Source: Chryseobacterium gleum
Lineage (GTDB): Bacteria > Bacteroidota > Bacteroidia > Flavobacteriales > BACL11
Assembly: GCA_945865535.1 (NCBI GenBank)
Contig: CAMBDW010000003.1
Coordinates: 1 to 64,000, forward strand
Length of the DNA stretch: 64,000 nucleotides
Direction of reading: 5' to 3'
This document shows positions 26,299-35,538 of the stretch, one piece after another (position 1 is the stretch's first letter; every line of letters begins with the position of its first letter). The translations under genes and the position numbers were made by a program. The notes below the pieces were generated by a model that was not told the origin of the DNA, did no database searches, and was given only the letters and a program-made list of their open reading frames with translations.

Positions 26299-27699
26299 TT
26301 GAATCCTCTTAAAAAATTAGCGAGTCAAACTGCTATTTATGGTTTGAGTAGTGTAATTGGAAGGCTGTTAAACTACCTTCTAGTTCTCTTATATACTCGT
26401 TATTTTTTACCAGAGGAATATGCAGTAGTAATAGAAATGTACGCCTATGTTGCGTTTTTAGTTATTGTATTAACATATGGTTTAGAAACTGCTTTTTTTC
26501 GTTTTTCAAAAAAGGAAAATGACGGAAAAGTTGTTTACAGCACAGCGCTTATTTCATTAATTATTTCCTCTGTTATTTTTGTGTTATTGATGTTTGTGGG
26601 ATCATCATCAATTGCCAATTATTTGGGCTATGGTATTGAACCCAGATTTATACAGTGGTTTGCAATTATTGTTGGGCTCGACGCCATATCCTCTATTTCT
26701 TTTGCAAAGCTTAGAGAAGAAGAAAAAGCAGTCCGATTTGTCACAATAAAACTCTTTAGTATTTTTATATATATTGGGCTCAATCTTTATTTTATCATGC
26801 ATAAAGGATTTGGAATAGAGTATATTTTTATATCAAATCTAATATCTTCCATCTTTACAATTTTGTGTTTAGTGCCAGAAATGGCCAAGGTAAAATTCAC
26901 TTTTGACAAAATTCTTTGGAAAAAGATGATGATTTACGCGCTTCCCTTGCTTATTGCAGGATTAGCAGGAACGACAAACGAAACAGTGGATAGAATTTTA
27001 TTAAAACACTTATTACCAAATCCAGAAACAGCACCGTATGAATTAGGGCTTTATGGAGCTTTTTACAAGCTATCAATCATTATGGTATTGTTTATTCAAA
27101 CTTTCCGATTCGCAGCAGAACCCTTTTTCTTTGCCCAGCACAAGCAGAAAGAGGATAGAAAAATTTATGCAGACGTGATGAAGTATTTTACTATTGTTAC
27201 GATAGTAATTTTTTTAGCAGTAACAATATTTTATGATTTTGTAATTGATTTTCTAGGAACTGCATATCATGATGAAAGAGGTTTTCTTACAGTATCAATA
27301 CTACTATTAGCTAATTTATTTTTAGCAATTTTCTTCAATTTATCAATTTGGTACAAACTAACGGAGAAGACTATTTTTGGAGCGTATTTGGCAATATTTG
27401 GAGCCATTATCACATTAGCACTTAACTTTATTTTAATCCCAAAAATTGGGTTTATTGGCTCAGCCTGGGCAACGCTTATTTGTTATTTAAGCATGACAGC
27501 GGTCTCTTATTTTATTGGGCAAAAGCATTTTCCTATACCCTATCAAGTTGGAAGAATTTCAGCATACTTATTTAGTATGTTAGGGATATATTTTCTTGTT
27601 TACAATCATTACTTTAATTTGGGGATTAATTCCTTATTGTTATTAGGATTTATCATATTTGTCTATCTTTTGGAAAAACCAAAAAGCATAAAACTATGA
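26299..27699 (+). CDS. Wzx-type polysaccharide/lipid flippase (MATE-like/MOP superfamily)
   Basis: 466 residues with about 14 membrane helices, starting at a TTG codon. The N-terminal [38 protein letters not shown] is the usual start of the polysaccharide-synthesis/flippase family, and the C-terminal half has the matching polysaccharide_synt_C layout. Such proteins flip undecaprenyl-linked glycans or similar lipids across the inner membrane. The next gene, dut, overlaps by ATGA. The order flippase-dut-TPR-DUF4292-EnvC-like is one I have seen repeatedly in Flavobacteriia. Confidence 0.88.
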   Translation: MNPLKKLASQTAIYGLSSVIGRLLNYLLVLLYTRYFLPEEYAVVIEMYAYVAFLVIVLTYGLETAFFRFSKKENDGKVVYSTALISLIISSVIFVLLMFVGSSSIANYLGYGIEPRFIQWFAIIVGLDAISSISFAKLREEEKAVRFVTIKLFSIFIYIGLNLYFIMHKGFGIEYIFISNLISSIFTILCLVPEMAKVKFTFDKILWKKMMIYALPLLIAGLAGTTNETVDRILLKHLLPNPETAPYELGLYGAFYKLSIIMVLFIQTFRFAAEPFFFAQHKQKEDRKIYADVMKYFTIVTIVIFLAVTIFYDFVIDFLGTAYHDERGFLTVSILLLANLFLAIFFNLSIWYKLTEKTIFGAYLAIFGAIITLALNFILIPKIGFIGSAWATLICYLSMTAVSYFIGQKHFPIPYQVGRISAYLFSMLGIYFLVYNHYFNLGINSLLLLGFIIFVYLLEKPKSIKL

Positions 27700-28130
27700 A
27701 TGTAAAAGTTATCAATAAATCGAAACACGATTTACCCCACTATTCAACTCCCACGTCTGCTGGAATGGATTTAAGAGCAAATATTGACGAGTCAATTCGT
27801 CTAAAACCATTAGAAAGAACCATTGTTAAAACAGGAATTTTTATGGAATTGCCAATAGGATATGAGGCTCAAGTGCGCCCAAGAAGTGGTTTGGCCTTCA
27901 AAAAAGGAATTACGGTACTTAATTCCCCAGGAACTATTGATGCGGATTATAGAGGTGAGGTTGGAGTAATTTTGGTAAACTTATCATCAGAAGAATTTGT
28001 AATTGAGGATGGGGAAAGAATAGCCCAAATGGTTATTGCCAAACATGAACAAGCAAAGTGGGTAGAGGTTGAAATTTTAGATGCTTCACAAAGAGGTGCT
28101 GGTGGATTTGGAAGTACAGGGGTAAAATAA
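27696..28130 (+). CDS. dut: dUTP diphosphatase
   Basis: 144 residues, trimeric-type dUTPase. All five motifs are visible: AGMDLRAN (I, about 22-29), [12 protein letters not shown] (II-III, about 62-73), [17 protein letters not shown] (III, about 79-95), GERIAQMVI (IV, about 105-113) and the glycine-rich GAGGFGSTG (V, about 134-142). It hydrolyses dUTP to dUMP, keeping uracil out of DNA. It overlaps the flippase by 4 bp and the TPR gene by 1 bp. Confidence 0.97.
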   Translation: MNVKVINKSKHDLPHYSTPTSAGMDLRANIDESIRLKPLERTIVKTGIFMELPIGYEAQVRPRSGLAFKKGITVLNSPGTIDADYRGEVGVILVNLSSEEFVIEDGERIAQMVIAKHEQAKWVEVEILDASQRGAGGFGSTGVK

Positions 28131-29875
28131 TGAGAAAATTTGGCTTAATATTAGCGGTTCTTCTTTTTAATGTGTCGTCTTACGCCCAATGGAAATCTTA
28201 TTATCCTGAGGGAGCCCCACAAAAAAAGGAGCAAGAAAAAGTAGATAATGAAAAAAACAAAGAGCTATTCGACACTCACTTATTTAATGCGCTTAAAGCT
28301 AAATCATTGGAAAATTATGCAGAAGCCCTAGAACATTTTGAGAAATGCATTAAGCTAGACCAAAACAACCCTCTTCCTTTTTATGAGTCTGCAATTATCA
28401 ATACAGCAAATGGTTCTTACGCGCTTGCAATTGAGCAAATAAAAGTAGCTCTAAAGTTAGATCCCAAAAATAGATGGTACTGCTTATTGTATGCCGAAAT
28501 ATTATTCAGTAAACAGGATTTTCTTAATGCCGCCATACAGTATAAAAAATTAATTGCTCTTGAGCCGGGCAATGAGGAGCTGTATTTTAAGTTATCAGAC
28601 GCTTATATTTATGCAAATGATTTTAAAAAAGCTATTGGGGTTTATGATGATTTACAGGCCTATAAGGGAATTGATAAAATGTTATCCATGCAAAAGCACA
28701 AACTATATCGAGAGCTCAATGATATAAAGGGGGCGATTAGCGAGCTGATGGCAATACTAAAAGAATTTCCTGATGATGTTGAAGTTATGGAAATTCTTTC
28801 GGAGTTATACCTTTTGAATGACGAAAAAGACAAAGCATTCGAATTATTTAAAAGGTTAGTAATTATTGCCCCTAATAATGGAAGAATTCACCTCACTCTT
28901 GCTGATTATTACAGAGAAAATGGAGATAATCAAAAATCATATGATGAGTTAAAACTAGCATTTAAAAGCACAGAGTTAAACATAGATACAAAAGTCAGAA
29001 TTTTGATTTCCTATTACCAACTAATAGCACTTAATGAAGAGATGAAGAGTCAAGCATATGAATTGGCAGAGATATTAATTGAGACTCATCATGAGGATTT
29101 AAAAGCCAGAGCTGTTTTTGCAGATATTTTATATACCGACAATAAATTTCAAGAGGCAAAAGTGCAATATTTGATGGTACTTGAAAAAGATAAAACCAAA
29201 AGTCAAGTTTGGAGTCAGGTACTGTTTATTCAAGCAGAACAAAATGATTTTGAAGGAATGCTAAAAACCAGTAAAGAGGCTCTTGAATATTTGCCTACGG
29301 ATCCATTATTTTATTATTTTAATGGAGTTTCTAATAAGTGGTTTAAAAATTATGATGCCGCAATTAGTTCTTTAGAAATAGGGGCTGAATTTGTTGTTGA
29401 AAATCAAAATTTGTTATTGGAATTTTATTCCTCTTTAGCGGATGTTTATCATACAACAAATCAACATAAATTATCAGATGAATATTACGAGAAAGTATTA
29501 GCGATTGACCCCGATAATGTATTGGTCTTAAATAATTACGCATATTATTTATCAATTAGAAAAATAAATTTAGAAAAGGCAAAAGAGATGTCTTTTAGAT
29601 GTAATGAATTAGAAGTAGATAATGGCACCTACCAAGATACATATGCATGGGTTTTATATGAATTAAAAGAATATACACTAGCAAAAAAGTGGCTTTTAAA
29701 AGCGCTCTTAAATGGGAGTGATAAAAGTGCCGTAGTAGTTGAGCACTATGGAGATATTTTATATAAGCTAGGCGAAGTAGATGAAGCCTTAAATCAATGG
29801 AAAAAAGCCAAAGAATTAGGAGATGCCAGCGAATTTCTTGATCAAAAAATTAAAGAAGGGAAACTTTATGAATAA
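28130..29875 (+). CDS. Exported TPR-repeat protein
   Basis: 581 residues with a signal peptide (about 1-19, ending SYAQ). Tandem TPR repeats cover most of the chain from about 55 to 575; for example DQNNPLPFYESAIINTANGSYALAIEQIKVALKLDPKN and VLAIDPDNVLVLNNYAYYLSIRKINLEKAKEMS. No catalytic domain is visible, so it is probably a periplasmic scaffold. It is translationally coupled to dut (1-bp overlap) and to the DUF4292 lipoprotein gene, whose ATG lies inside its last codons. Its partners are probably the DUF4292 and EnvC-like proteins; that is inferred from position. Confidence 0.85.
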   Translation: MRKFGLILAVLLFNVSSYAQWKSYYPEGAPQKKEQEKVDNEKNKELFDTHLFNALKAKSLENYAEALEHFEKCIKLDQNNPLPFYESAIINTANGSYALAIEQIKVALKLDPKNRWYCLLYAEILFSKQDFLNAAIQYKKLIALEPGNEELYFKLSDAYIYANDFKKAIGVYDDLQAYKGIDKMLSMQKHKLYRELNDIKGAISELMAILKEFPDDVEVMEILSELYLLNDEKDKAFELFKRLVIIAPNNGRIHLTLADYYRENGDNQKSYDELKLAFKSTELNIDTKVRILISYYQLIALNEEMKSQAYELAEILIETHHEDLKARAVFADILYTDNKFQEAKVQYLMVLEKDKTKSQVWSQVLFIQAEQNDFEGMLKTSKEALEYLPTDPLFYYFNGVSNKWFKNYDAAISSLEIGAEFVVENQNLLLEFYSSLADVYHTTNQHKLSDEYYEKVLAIDPDNVLVLNNYAYYLSIRKINLEKAKEMSFRCNELEVDNGTYQDTYAWVLYELKEYTLAKKWLLKALLNGSDKSAVVVEHYGDILYKLGEVDEALNQWKKAKELGDASEFLDQKIKEGKLYE

Positions 29876-30596
29876 GTTTTTTTCTCTAGTAATATTGACA
29901 GTTATTTTAACTTCTTGTGGGGTAAAAAAAATAACAACTACTGATTTTTCTGTTCCACCAAAAAATGCTATAGAACTTATAAAAAGAGTTAATTCCAAAA
30001 ACAGTTATCCTAAATGGCTGAGTTTAACAGGAAAAGCACAGATCGTGCAAAAAGATCAGGATATTACACTGAGTATACATATAAAAAACAGAAAAGATAG
30101 TATTATTTGGCTCTCAGCTAGCGGTCCTTTTGGTATTGAAATAATTAGAGCACAACTCACTCCAGACTCCATTTATTTTGTAAACAGAATTACCAAAACA
30201 TACTTAATAAAACCGGCATCACAGCTAAAAGAGTTTATAAAGTCAGAGTTATCATTTTATGATTTGCAAGACATAATTACTGCTAATCCTAAGATTTTAA
30301 AAAAGGATTATAAATTGGAACTAAGAGCTACCGATTTTTATTTGGCTGAGGATAGCTCTAGTTATTCTGTTACTAGTAATTACAGAATTCAAAATGCTAA
30401 ATTTGTCGATCATAAAATGAATTTAGAATTTTCACTGGAAGATTATCAAGAAACAGATAATTTTCCAAGAAAGTTTGCTCTAAAAGTGGAAGCGGAGGAA
30501 TCTTTTGAAGCAACTATAAATTATTCAAAAGTTGAATTTAATAAACCACAAAAAATCGTATTTGAAATACCAGATTCCTATGATGAAATTAAATAG
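29868..30596 (+). CDS. DUF4292 lipoprotein
   Basis: 242 residues from the ATG at 29868, just before the TPR stop; a longer frame from 29823 has no signal sequence at its start. Lipobox ILTSC gives the lipidated Cys at about 17. The core reads as a beta-rich lipid-binding fold: WLSLTGKAQIV, DITLSIHIKNRKDSIIWLSASGPFGIEIIRAQLTPDSIYFVNRITKTYLI. That order (a strand after a WxxLxGK start, then SGPxGxE, then strands) recalls LolB/LolA-like proteins. The family is known in Bacteroidota but its role has to be inferred: an outer-membrane lipoprotein, possibly in lipoprotein or lipid transfer. Confidence 0.82.
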   Translation: MNKFFSLVILTVILTSCGVKKITTTDFSVPPKNAIELIKRVNSKNSYPKWLSLTGKAQIVQKDQDITLSIHIKNRKDSIIWLSASGPFGIEIIRAQLTPDSIYFVNRITKTYLIKPASQLKEFIKSELSFYDLQDIITANPKILKKDYKLELRATDFYLAEDSSSYSVTSNYRIQNAKFVDHKMNLEFSLEDYQETDNFPRKFALKVEAEESFEATINYSKVEFNKPQKIVFEIPDSYDEIK

Positions 30597-31839
30597 CTAT
30601 TTATTATTTCTAGCAGCCATTTGTATGTCTACTGTACTTACAGCACAAACAAAAGAAGATTTAAAAAAACAAAAATCAGAGCTTGAAAAAGAGATTAGTT
30701 ATACCACTGAACTGCTTAATAAAACCAAGTCAAGCAAAACAAAATCGCTCACTCAATTAAAGCTATTAGAAAGCCAAATCAAAACTAAGCAAAAGTTGTT
30801 AAATGCTTTAAATACAGAGATAAAAGGAATAAATAAAGACATCAAGAAAACAGAGGTTTTGATTATAGAAACAGAGCAAGAAATTATAGCAGAAGAACAA
30901 AATTTAAAAAATCTAAAGCAGGAATATGCTAAAATGATTTATGCGGCTTTTAAGCAAAAAGGCAAGAGAAATGATCTGATGTTTATTGTTTCCGCTTCTG
31001 ATTTTAATCAAGCATATAAAAGGATGCTATACTTAAAACAATATTCGGTATTTAGAAAAAATCAGGCAATTAAGATAGCGGAAAGTCAGAAGGAGTTAGT
31101 AAAGAAAAAAGAGAAATTAGCACAACAAAAAGACAGGCTTATTGAAGAATCTGCTACAAAAACAATCTTAGTAGGATCTGAAAAAAAGGAGCTTGAAAGC
31201 GTAAATAGTACTAAAAATGAAAAACAGACTTTAGTAAATGACCTAAGCAAGTCAGAGAAATTATTCAAAAAGCAGATTCAAGATAAGCAAAATAAAGCAA
31301 AAGCACTTGACGATAAAATACGAAAAATAATACAAGAAGAAATTGCAAAAGTTAGAGGGGAGACAAAGAAAAATACTGGAAATGACAGTTATAATCTAAC
31401 TCCTGAAGCACTAGCTCTTTCTTCAGGATTTACAAACAATCAAGGCAAATTACCATGGCCACTAGAAAAAGGCGTAATTATTACTAGATATGGAAAACAA
31501 AAACATCCTGTTTTTGCAGCAGTTGAAACATTTAATAATGGGATTGATATTGCAACAGATAAAAATACAGCTGTTAGGGTAGTTTTTGATGGAACTGTGT
31601 CTCGAATTTTCTTCATAAAAGGAGAAGGCAAGGCAATTTTAATAAATCATGGAGAGTATTTTAGTGTTTATTCAGGCTTAAAAGAAGTTACAGTAAAAGT
31701 AGGAGATAAATTGCTTTCAAAAGAGAAAATAGGTATTGTGCTAACTCATGAAGAAGAAAATAAAACAGAACTTCATTTTGAAATTTGGAAGGGCTATGAT
31801 AAGCAAGATCCATCAAAGTGGCTGTATAATGCCTATTAA
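30583..31839 (+). CDS. EnvC-like protein: coiled coil with degenerate M23 domain
   Basis: 418 residues from the second of two adjacent ATGs (30580/30583), with a signal peptide (about 1-21). A long coiled coil (about 24-255) is followed by a LytM/M23 domain (about 300-417). In that domain the first zinc ligand His is Asn (NNGIDI in place of HxGxD) and the HLHFE motif is ELHFEIW, so zinc binding should be lost. This is the pattern of EnvC-type activators, which switch on amidases at the septum instead of cutting the wall themselves. It overlaps the end of DUF4292 by 14 bp. Confidence 0.88.
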   Translation: MKLNSYLLFLAAICMSTVLTAQTKEDLKKQKSELEKEISYTTELLNKTKSSKTKSLTQLKLLESQIKTKQKLLNALNTEIKGINKDIKKTEVLIIETEQEIIAEEQNLKNLKQEYAKMIYAAFKQKGKRNDLMFIVSASDFNQAYKRMLYLKQYSVFRKNQAIKIAESQKELVKKKEKLAQQKDRLIEESATKTILVGSEKKELESVNSTKNEKQTLVNDLSKSEKLFKKQIQDKQNKAKALDDKIRKIIQEEIAKVRGETKKNTGNDSYNLTPEALALSSGFTNNQGKLPWPLEKGVIITRYGKQKHPVFAAVETFNNGIDIATDKNTAVRVVFDGTVSRIFFIKGEGKAILINHGEYFSVYSGLKEVTVKVGDKLLSKEKIGIVLTHEEENKTELHFEIWKGYDKQDPSKWLYNAY

Positions 31840-31850
31840 ATCAAAAAGCA

Positions 31851-31858
31851 TAAATTTG
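31851..31858 (+). promoter_or_regulatory. -7 box (TAAATTTG) of tatA
   Basis: TAnnTTTG located 12 nt after the EnvC-like stop and 24 nt before the tatA ATG. No spaced TTG seen. Confidence 0.45.
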
Positions 31859-31882
31859 CACCATAATTAAATTTAAGAAATT

Positions 31883-32059
31883 ATGAATTCAGCATTATTA
31901 TTAGGAATGATTGGCCCGAGGGAAGTTGTATTAATTGTTTTGGTTATTTTATTAATGTTTGGAGGTAAAAAAATACCAGAGTTAATGAGAGGATTAGGTA
32001 AAGGAATGAGCGAGTTTAAAAAAGGGAAAGAAGAAGGTAATGAAAAAAAAGAAGATTAA
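31883..32059 (+). CDS. tatA: Twin-arginine translocase TatA/E family subunit
   Basis: 58 residues, short enough to be missed by length filters. I translated it directly: an N-terminal membrane helix (about 14-27, [18 protein letters not shown]) followed by the hinge [20 protein letters not shown], the amphipathic helix of TatA, and a Lys/Glu-rich tail ([13 protein letters not shown]). The FG motif and the following K-K-x-P-E-L are diagnostic. TatA forms the export pore for folded proteins together with TatC, which is not in this window. It has its own -7 box, and gatA starts 12 nt after its stop. Confidence 0.92.
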   Translation: MNSALLLGMIGPREVVLIVLVILLMFGGKKIPELMRGLGKGMSEFKKGKEEGNEKKED

Positions 32060-32071
32060 TTTTTAGTAGTT

Positions 32072-33490
32072 TTGACTCCTTTTCGTTCCTTTTTAGAAGT
32101 GCAAAATGCACTAAAAAACAGTACTGTTACATGTACTGATATTACAACAAATTATTTAGAAAGAATTTTGGAAAACAAGCATCTTAATGCTTTTGTTGAG
32201 GTGTTTACTGATGAAGTTTTAGTCCAGGCTAAAATTGTTGATCAAAAGATTAAAAATGGTACTGCAGGAAAGCTTGCGGGTATGGTGGTTGGCATCAAGG
32301 ATAATATTTGTTATAGAAATCATAAAGTTTCTGCAGCTTCAAAAATTTTAGAGGGTTTCGAATCCTTATTTACTGCAACTTCAGTTCAGAGATTATTGGA
32401 TGAAGACGCAATCATTATTGGCCGTTTAAATTGTGATGAATTTGCAATGGGTTCGGCAAATGAAAATACTATTTATAGTACTGTAAAAAATCCTCTAGAT
32501 ACTTCAAAAGTTGCAGGAGGGTCATCCGGGGGATCTGCAGCAGCTGTTGCAGCAGGGCTTTGTTTATCCGCACTTGGAAGTGATACAGGAGGTTCAATTC
32601 GTCAACCAGCGGCTTTTTGTGGTATTGTAGGAATGAAACCTACTTACTCTAGAGTTTCAAGATACGGGTTAATTGCTTACGCATCCTCTTTCGATCAGAT
32701 AGGCCCTCTTTCAAATAATGTTGAAGATACGGCCTTAATCTTGGAAGTTATTTCCGGAAAAGATGATTTTGATAGTACTGTTTCTACCAAAGAAGTGGAG
32801 CAATACAGTAAATCAACTTTTGATGATAAGCCCAAAAAAATAGCTTACATACAAGATTGTTTGGATAGCGAAGGATTAGATTCTGAAGTAAAGCAATTTC
32901 TTGAAGAAAAAATAATTGAATTAAAGAATAAGGGCCATATAGTTGAATCCATTTCTTTTCCCTACTTAGATTTATTAGTTCCGGCCTATTATGTGCTTAC
33001 TACGGCTGAGGCATCATCAAATTTAGCTCGTTTTGATGGAGTTCATTATGGCTATAGAAGTGAAGTAATTACCGATTTAGAAAGTACTTATATTAATAGT
33101 AGAACTGAAGGGTTTGGCGAAGAGGTGAAAAGAAGAATTATGCTCGGAACTTTTGTACTTAGCTCTGGATATCATGATGCTTATTTTACAAAAGCACAAA
33201 GAATAAGAAGATTAATTCAGCAAAAAACCAACGAGATGTTTGTAAATTATGATTTTGTAATTTCTCCAACAACTCCAGGTACTGCTTTCGAAATCGGACA
33301 GAAATATAAAGATCCAACTGTAATGTATTTAGAGGATATTTTTACGGTACAAGCAAATTTAGCTGGAAATCCAGCCATTTCTTTGCCCCTTGGAAAACAT
33401 AGCAATGGCCTTCCAATAGGTTTGCATATAATGGCAGACCATTTTAAAGAAGGAAATCTTCTTGCATTTTCTAAATATTTATTTAAGTAG
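32072..33490 (+). CDS. gatA: Glutamyl-tRNA(Gln)/aspartyl-tRNA(Asn) amidotransferase subunit A
   Basis: 472 residues. The amidase Ser-cisSer-Lys triad is intact: VVGIKDNI (Lys about 75), AGGSSGGSAAAVAAG (about 147-161) and SDTGGSIRQPA (about 169-179). GatA releases ammonia from glutamine for GatB to amidate Glu-tRNA(Gln) or Asp-tRNA(Asn). gatB and gatC are not nearby. The best start is a TTG codon at 32072, which gives the N-terminus expected for the family (FRSFLEVQNALKNS); a TAnnTTTG-like string overlaps that codon and is treated as chance. Because asnS is present in the window, the Gln role is the likelier one. Confidence 0.93.
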   Translation: MTPFRSFLEVQNALKNSTVTCTDITTNYLERILENKHLNAFVEVFTDEVLVQAKIVDQKIKNGTAGKLAGMVVGIKDNICYRNHKVSAASKILEGFESLFTATSVQRLLDEDAIIIGRLNCDEFAMGSANENTIYSTVKNPLDTSKVAGGSSGGSAAAVAAGLCLSALGSDTGGSIRQPAAFCGIVGMKPTYSRVSRYGLIAYASSFDQIGPLSNNVEDTALILEVISGKDDFDSTVSTKEVEQYSKSTFDDKPKKIAYIQDCLDSEGLDSEVKQFLEEKIIELKNKGHIVESISFPYLDLLVPAYYVLTTAEASSNLARFDGVHYGYRSEVITDLESTYINSRTEGFGEEVKRRIMLGTFVLSSGYHDAYFTKAQRIRRLIQQKTNEMFVNYDFVISPTTPGTAFEIGQKYKDPTVMYLEDIFTVQANLAGNPAISLPLGKHSNGLPIGLHIMADHFKEGNLLAFSKYLFK

Positions 33491-33498
33491 AAAATCAA

Positions 33499-33506
33499 TA
33501 TATTTG
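33499..33506 (+). promoter_or_regulatory. -7 box (TATATTTG) of the DUF3108 gene
   Basis: TAnnTTTG that ends 8 nt before the ATG at 33515. It excludes the in-frame TTG at 33506 as a start. Confidence 0.45.
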
Positions 33507-33514
33507 TGCTATAT

Positions 33515-34264
33515 ATGAGAGGATTATTTTTAGCACTTTTTTTATTTCCCTTAACGACATATTCTCAAAGCGATTTGCCGTATAAAGTGGGTGAGTATTC
33601 CGCTTTTGATATTTCTTTTGGAGGAATAAAAGTGGGTAGCGCAGAGATGAAGATTGAGAAACAAATAAAAATTAATGGAGTTTCTACTTTTCATATTGTT
33701 GGAAAAGGCAAAACCGCTTCTTTTTTTGATTGGTTTTTTAAAGTTAGAGATGTTTATGAAACCTATTTAGATACTTCAAAAATTCGTCCTGTAAAATTTG
33801 TTAGAGACATACATGAAGGAGGGTATGAAAAAAAACAGCAATATATTTTTAAGCATTCTGTTGGGAAGGTTTTTTGGAAAGACACCTCACATGTAATTTT
33901 TCCAACAACTCAGGATATGCTGTCTGCTTTATTTTATGCAAGAACCTTTAATAAAAACGACTTACTCCAGAAAAAATCATTTTTTATCCCAATATTTATG
34001 GATGAGGAAAATTATTCATTAGAGATTTTGTATCTAAAGGATGAAAAAGTTAAAACAAATTTTGGAGAAGTAAATTGTATGGTGTTTAAGCCTAAAATGC
34101 AAGAAGGAAGAGTTTTTGAAGATGGAGAAGAGATGAAAATCTGGATATCAGATGATAGAAATCACTTGCTGGTAAAAGTTGAAACACAAATATGGGCAGG
34201 AAGCATAAAAGCAATTCTGGTAAAACACCAAGGAGTTAAATATCCTTTGTCAATAAGTAAGTAG
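33515..34264 (+). CDS. DUF3108 domain exported protein
   Basis: 249 residues from the ATG at 33515. Signal peptide about 1-18 (ending TYSQ). The body matches DUF3108: LPYKVGEYSAFDISFGGIKVGSAEM, GKGKTASFFDWFFKVRDVYETYLD, FPTTQDMLSALFYAR and KIWISDDRNHLLVKVETQIWAGSIKAILV. It reads as a closed beta-barrel or lipocalin-like fold of the periplasm. The function of the family is not established. It starts 24 bp after gatA and has its own box, so it may be transcribed apart. Confidence 0.85.
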   Translation: MRGLFLALFLFPLTTYSQSDLPYKVGEYSAFDISFGGIKVGSAEMKIEKQIKINGVSTFHIVGKGKTASFFDWFFKVRDVYETYLDTSKIRPVKFVRDIHEGGYEKKQQYIFKHSVGKVFWKDTSHVIFPTTQDMLSALFYARTFNKNDLLQKKSFFIPIFMDEENYSLEILYLKDEKVKTNFGEVNCMVFKPKMQEGRVFEDGEEMKIWISDDRNHLLVKVETQIWAGSIKAILVKHQGVKYPLSISK

Positions 34265-34307
34265 CTTTTTCCTGAGCCAAAAAATCTTAAAATATTAAAT
34301 TAGCACA

Positions 34308-35534
34308 ATGAAAAAATGGATAGGATTAGTTTTAGTATTAGTGGGAGGATTATTTCTTTTATCAGATTGGAAAAGCAAAAAGAAAGAGCCAGCTAAAGTT
34401 ATTGAACCAAGGTATGAGTATGGGATTTTAGTAGATTCGTTCAATGTAATTAAAGCAGCTGTAAAACAAGGACAAACTCTTGGCGAAATTCTTTATGCCA
34501 ATCACATTGATCATCCGCAAATTGTAGAGATTGTAAAAAAATCTAAAGGCATATTTGATTTTACTCAAATAAATTCTGGTCAAGAATATACAGTTATTTG
34601 CGCTAAAGATACTACTGAAAAAGCAGTCTATTTTATTTATCAAGAAAATCCTATTAATTATATTGTTATTGATATGACTGATAGCGTTGATGTATATAGA
34701 AAGCAAAAAGAAGTTGTAACAAAAACGAACATTATTAGTGGCAAAATAAAAGAAGGAGAAGGTTTGTGGCATTCTATTTCAAAACAACTTGGGGAGAAGA
34801 TGGCTCCTGCATTAGTTGATGTTTTAGCAAATAAAATTTACGCATGGTCTATAGACTTTTTTCAAACACAAATTGACGATTCTTTTATTGTTTATTTTGA
34901 AGAACAATATGTTGAAGATGAATTTATTGGCATTGGAAAAGTTTTTTCTACATCATTCACACATAAAGGAAAAACGATAAATGCAATTAGGTTTGAAGAA
35001 AATAAAGACTATATCGATTACTTTGATGACAAAGGGAACAATTTAAAAAGTGCTTTCCTTAAATCCCCTATTGATTTCGCTAGAATAAGTTCAAGATTTG
35101 GCGGCAGAAAACATCCGATTTCTGGAAAGTGGAAAAATCATGCTGGAACAGATTATGCAGCAGCTAGCGGAACTCCAATTAAAGTAACTGCTAATGGAAC
35201 TGTTGTTCATGCTAGCACTAAAGGAGGTTATGGAAATTGTGTTGTTGTTAAGCACAGTGAAAAATTTTCAACTTTGTACGCTCACCTATCTAAATTTAAA
35301 TCTGGAGCGGGTAAAGGTTCTCGGGTACAGCAAGGCGATATTATTGGATATGTTGGAAGCACTGGATATTCAACCGGGCCTCATTTACATTATGAGTTCT
35401 GGATATACGGAAAACAAGTGGATCATTTAAAGCAAGATCTTCCTAATTCAGAACCAGTGAAAAAAGAAAATACTGTAGCTTTTGAGAAAGTAAGAGATGA
35501 ATACTTAAAAATAATGCAAGATTTTGTAAAATAA
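34308..35534 (+). CDS. M23 family peptidoglycan DD-metalloendopeptidase (MepM-like)
   Basis: 408 residues. One N-terminal membrane helix (about 4-19) is followed by a LysM/OapA-like region (VKQGQTLGEILYANHIDHPQIVEIVKKS, about 50-77) and a catalytic LytM domain (about 265-375). Zinc ligands are intact: HAGTDYAAASGTPI (His, Asp) and HLHYEFW. It should cut D-Ala-mDAP cross-links to let the wall grow. The stop is 4 bp before the giant T9SS gene, so the four genes 34308-41566 are probably one transcript. Confidence 0.93.
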   Translation: MKKWIGLVLVLVGGLFLLSDWKSKKKEPAKVIEPRYEYGILVDSFNVIKAAVKQGQTLGEILYANHIDHPQIVEIVKKSKGIFDFTQINSGQEYTVICAKDTTEKAVYFIYQENPINYIVIDMTDSVDVYRKQKEVVTKTNIISGKIKEGEGLWHSISKQLGEKMAPALVDVLANKIYAWSIDFFQTQIDDSFIVYFEEQYVEDEFIGIGKVFSTSFTHKGKTINAIRFEENKDYIDYFDDKGNNLKSAFLKSPIDFARISSRFGGRKHPISGKWKNHAGTDYAAASGTPIKVTANGTVVHASTKGGYGNCVVVKHSEKFSTLYAHLSKFKSGAGKGSRVQQGDIIGYVGSTGYSTGPHLHYEFWIYGKQVDHLKQDLPNSEPVKKENTVAFEKVRDEYLKIMQDFVK

Positions 35535-35538
35535 CATC

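Noticed and set aside
32067-32074. TAGTTTTG as a promoter for gatA.
   Set aside because: It overlaps the TTG that gives the family-typical N-terminus of GatA; the next candidate start would cut into the conserved domain.
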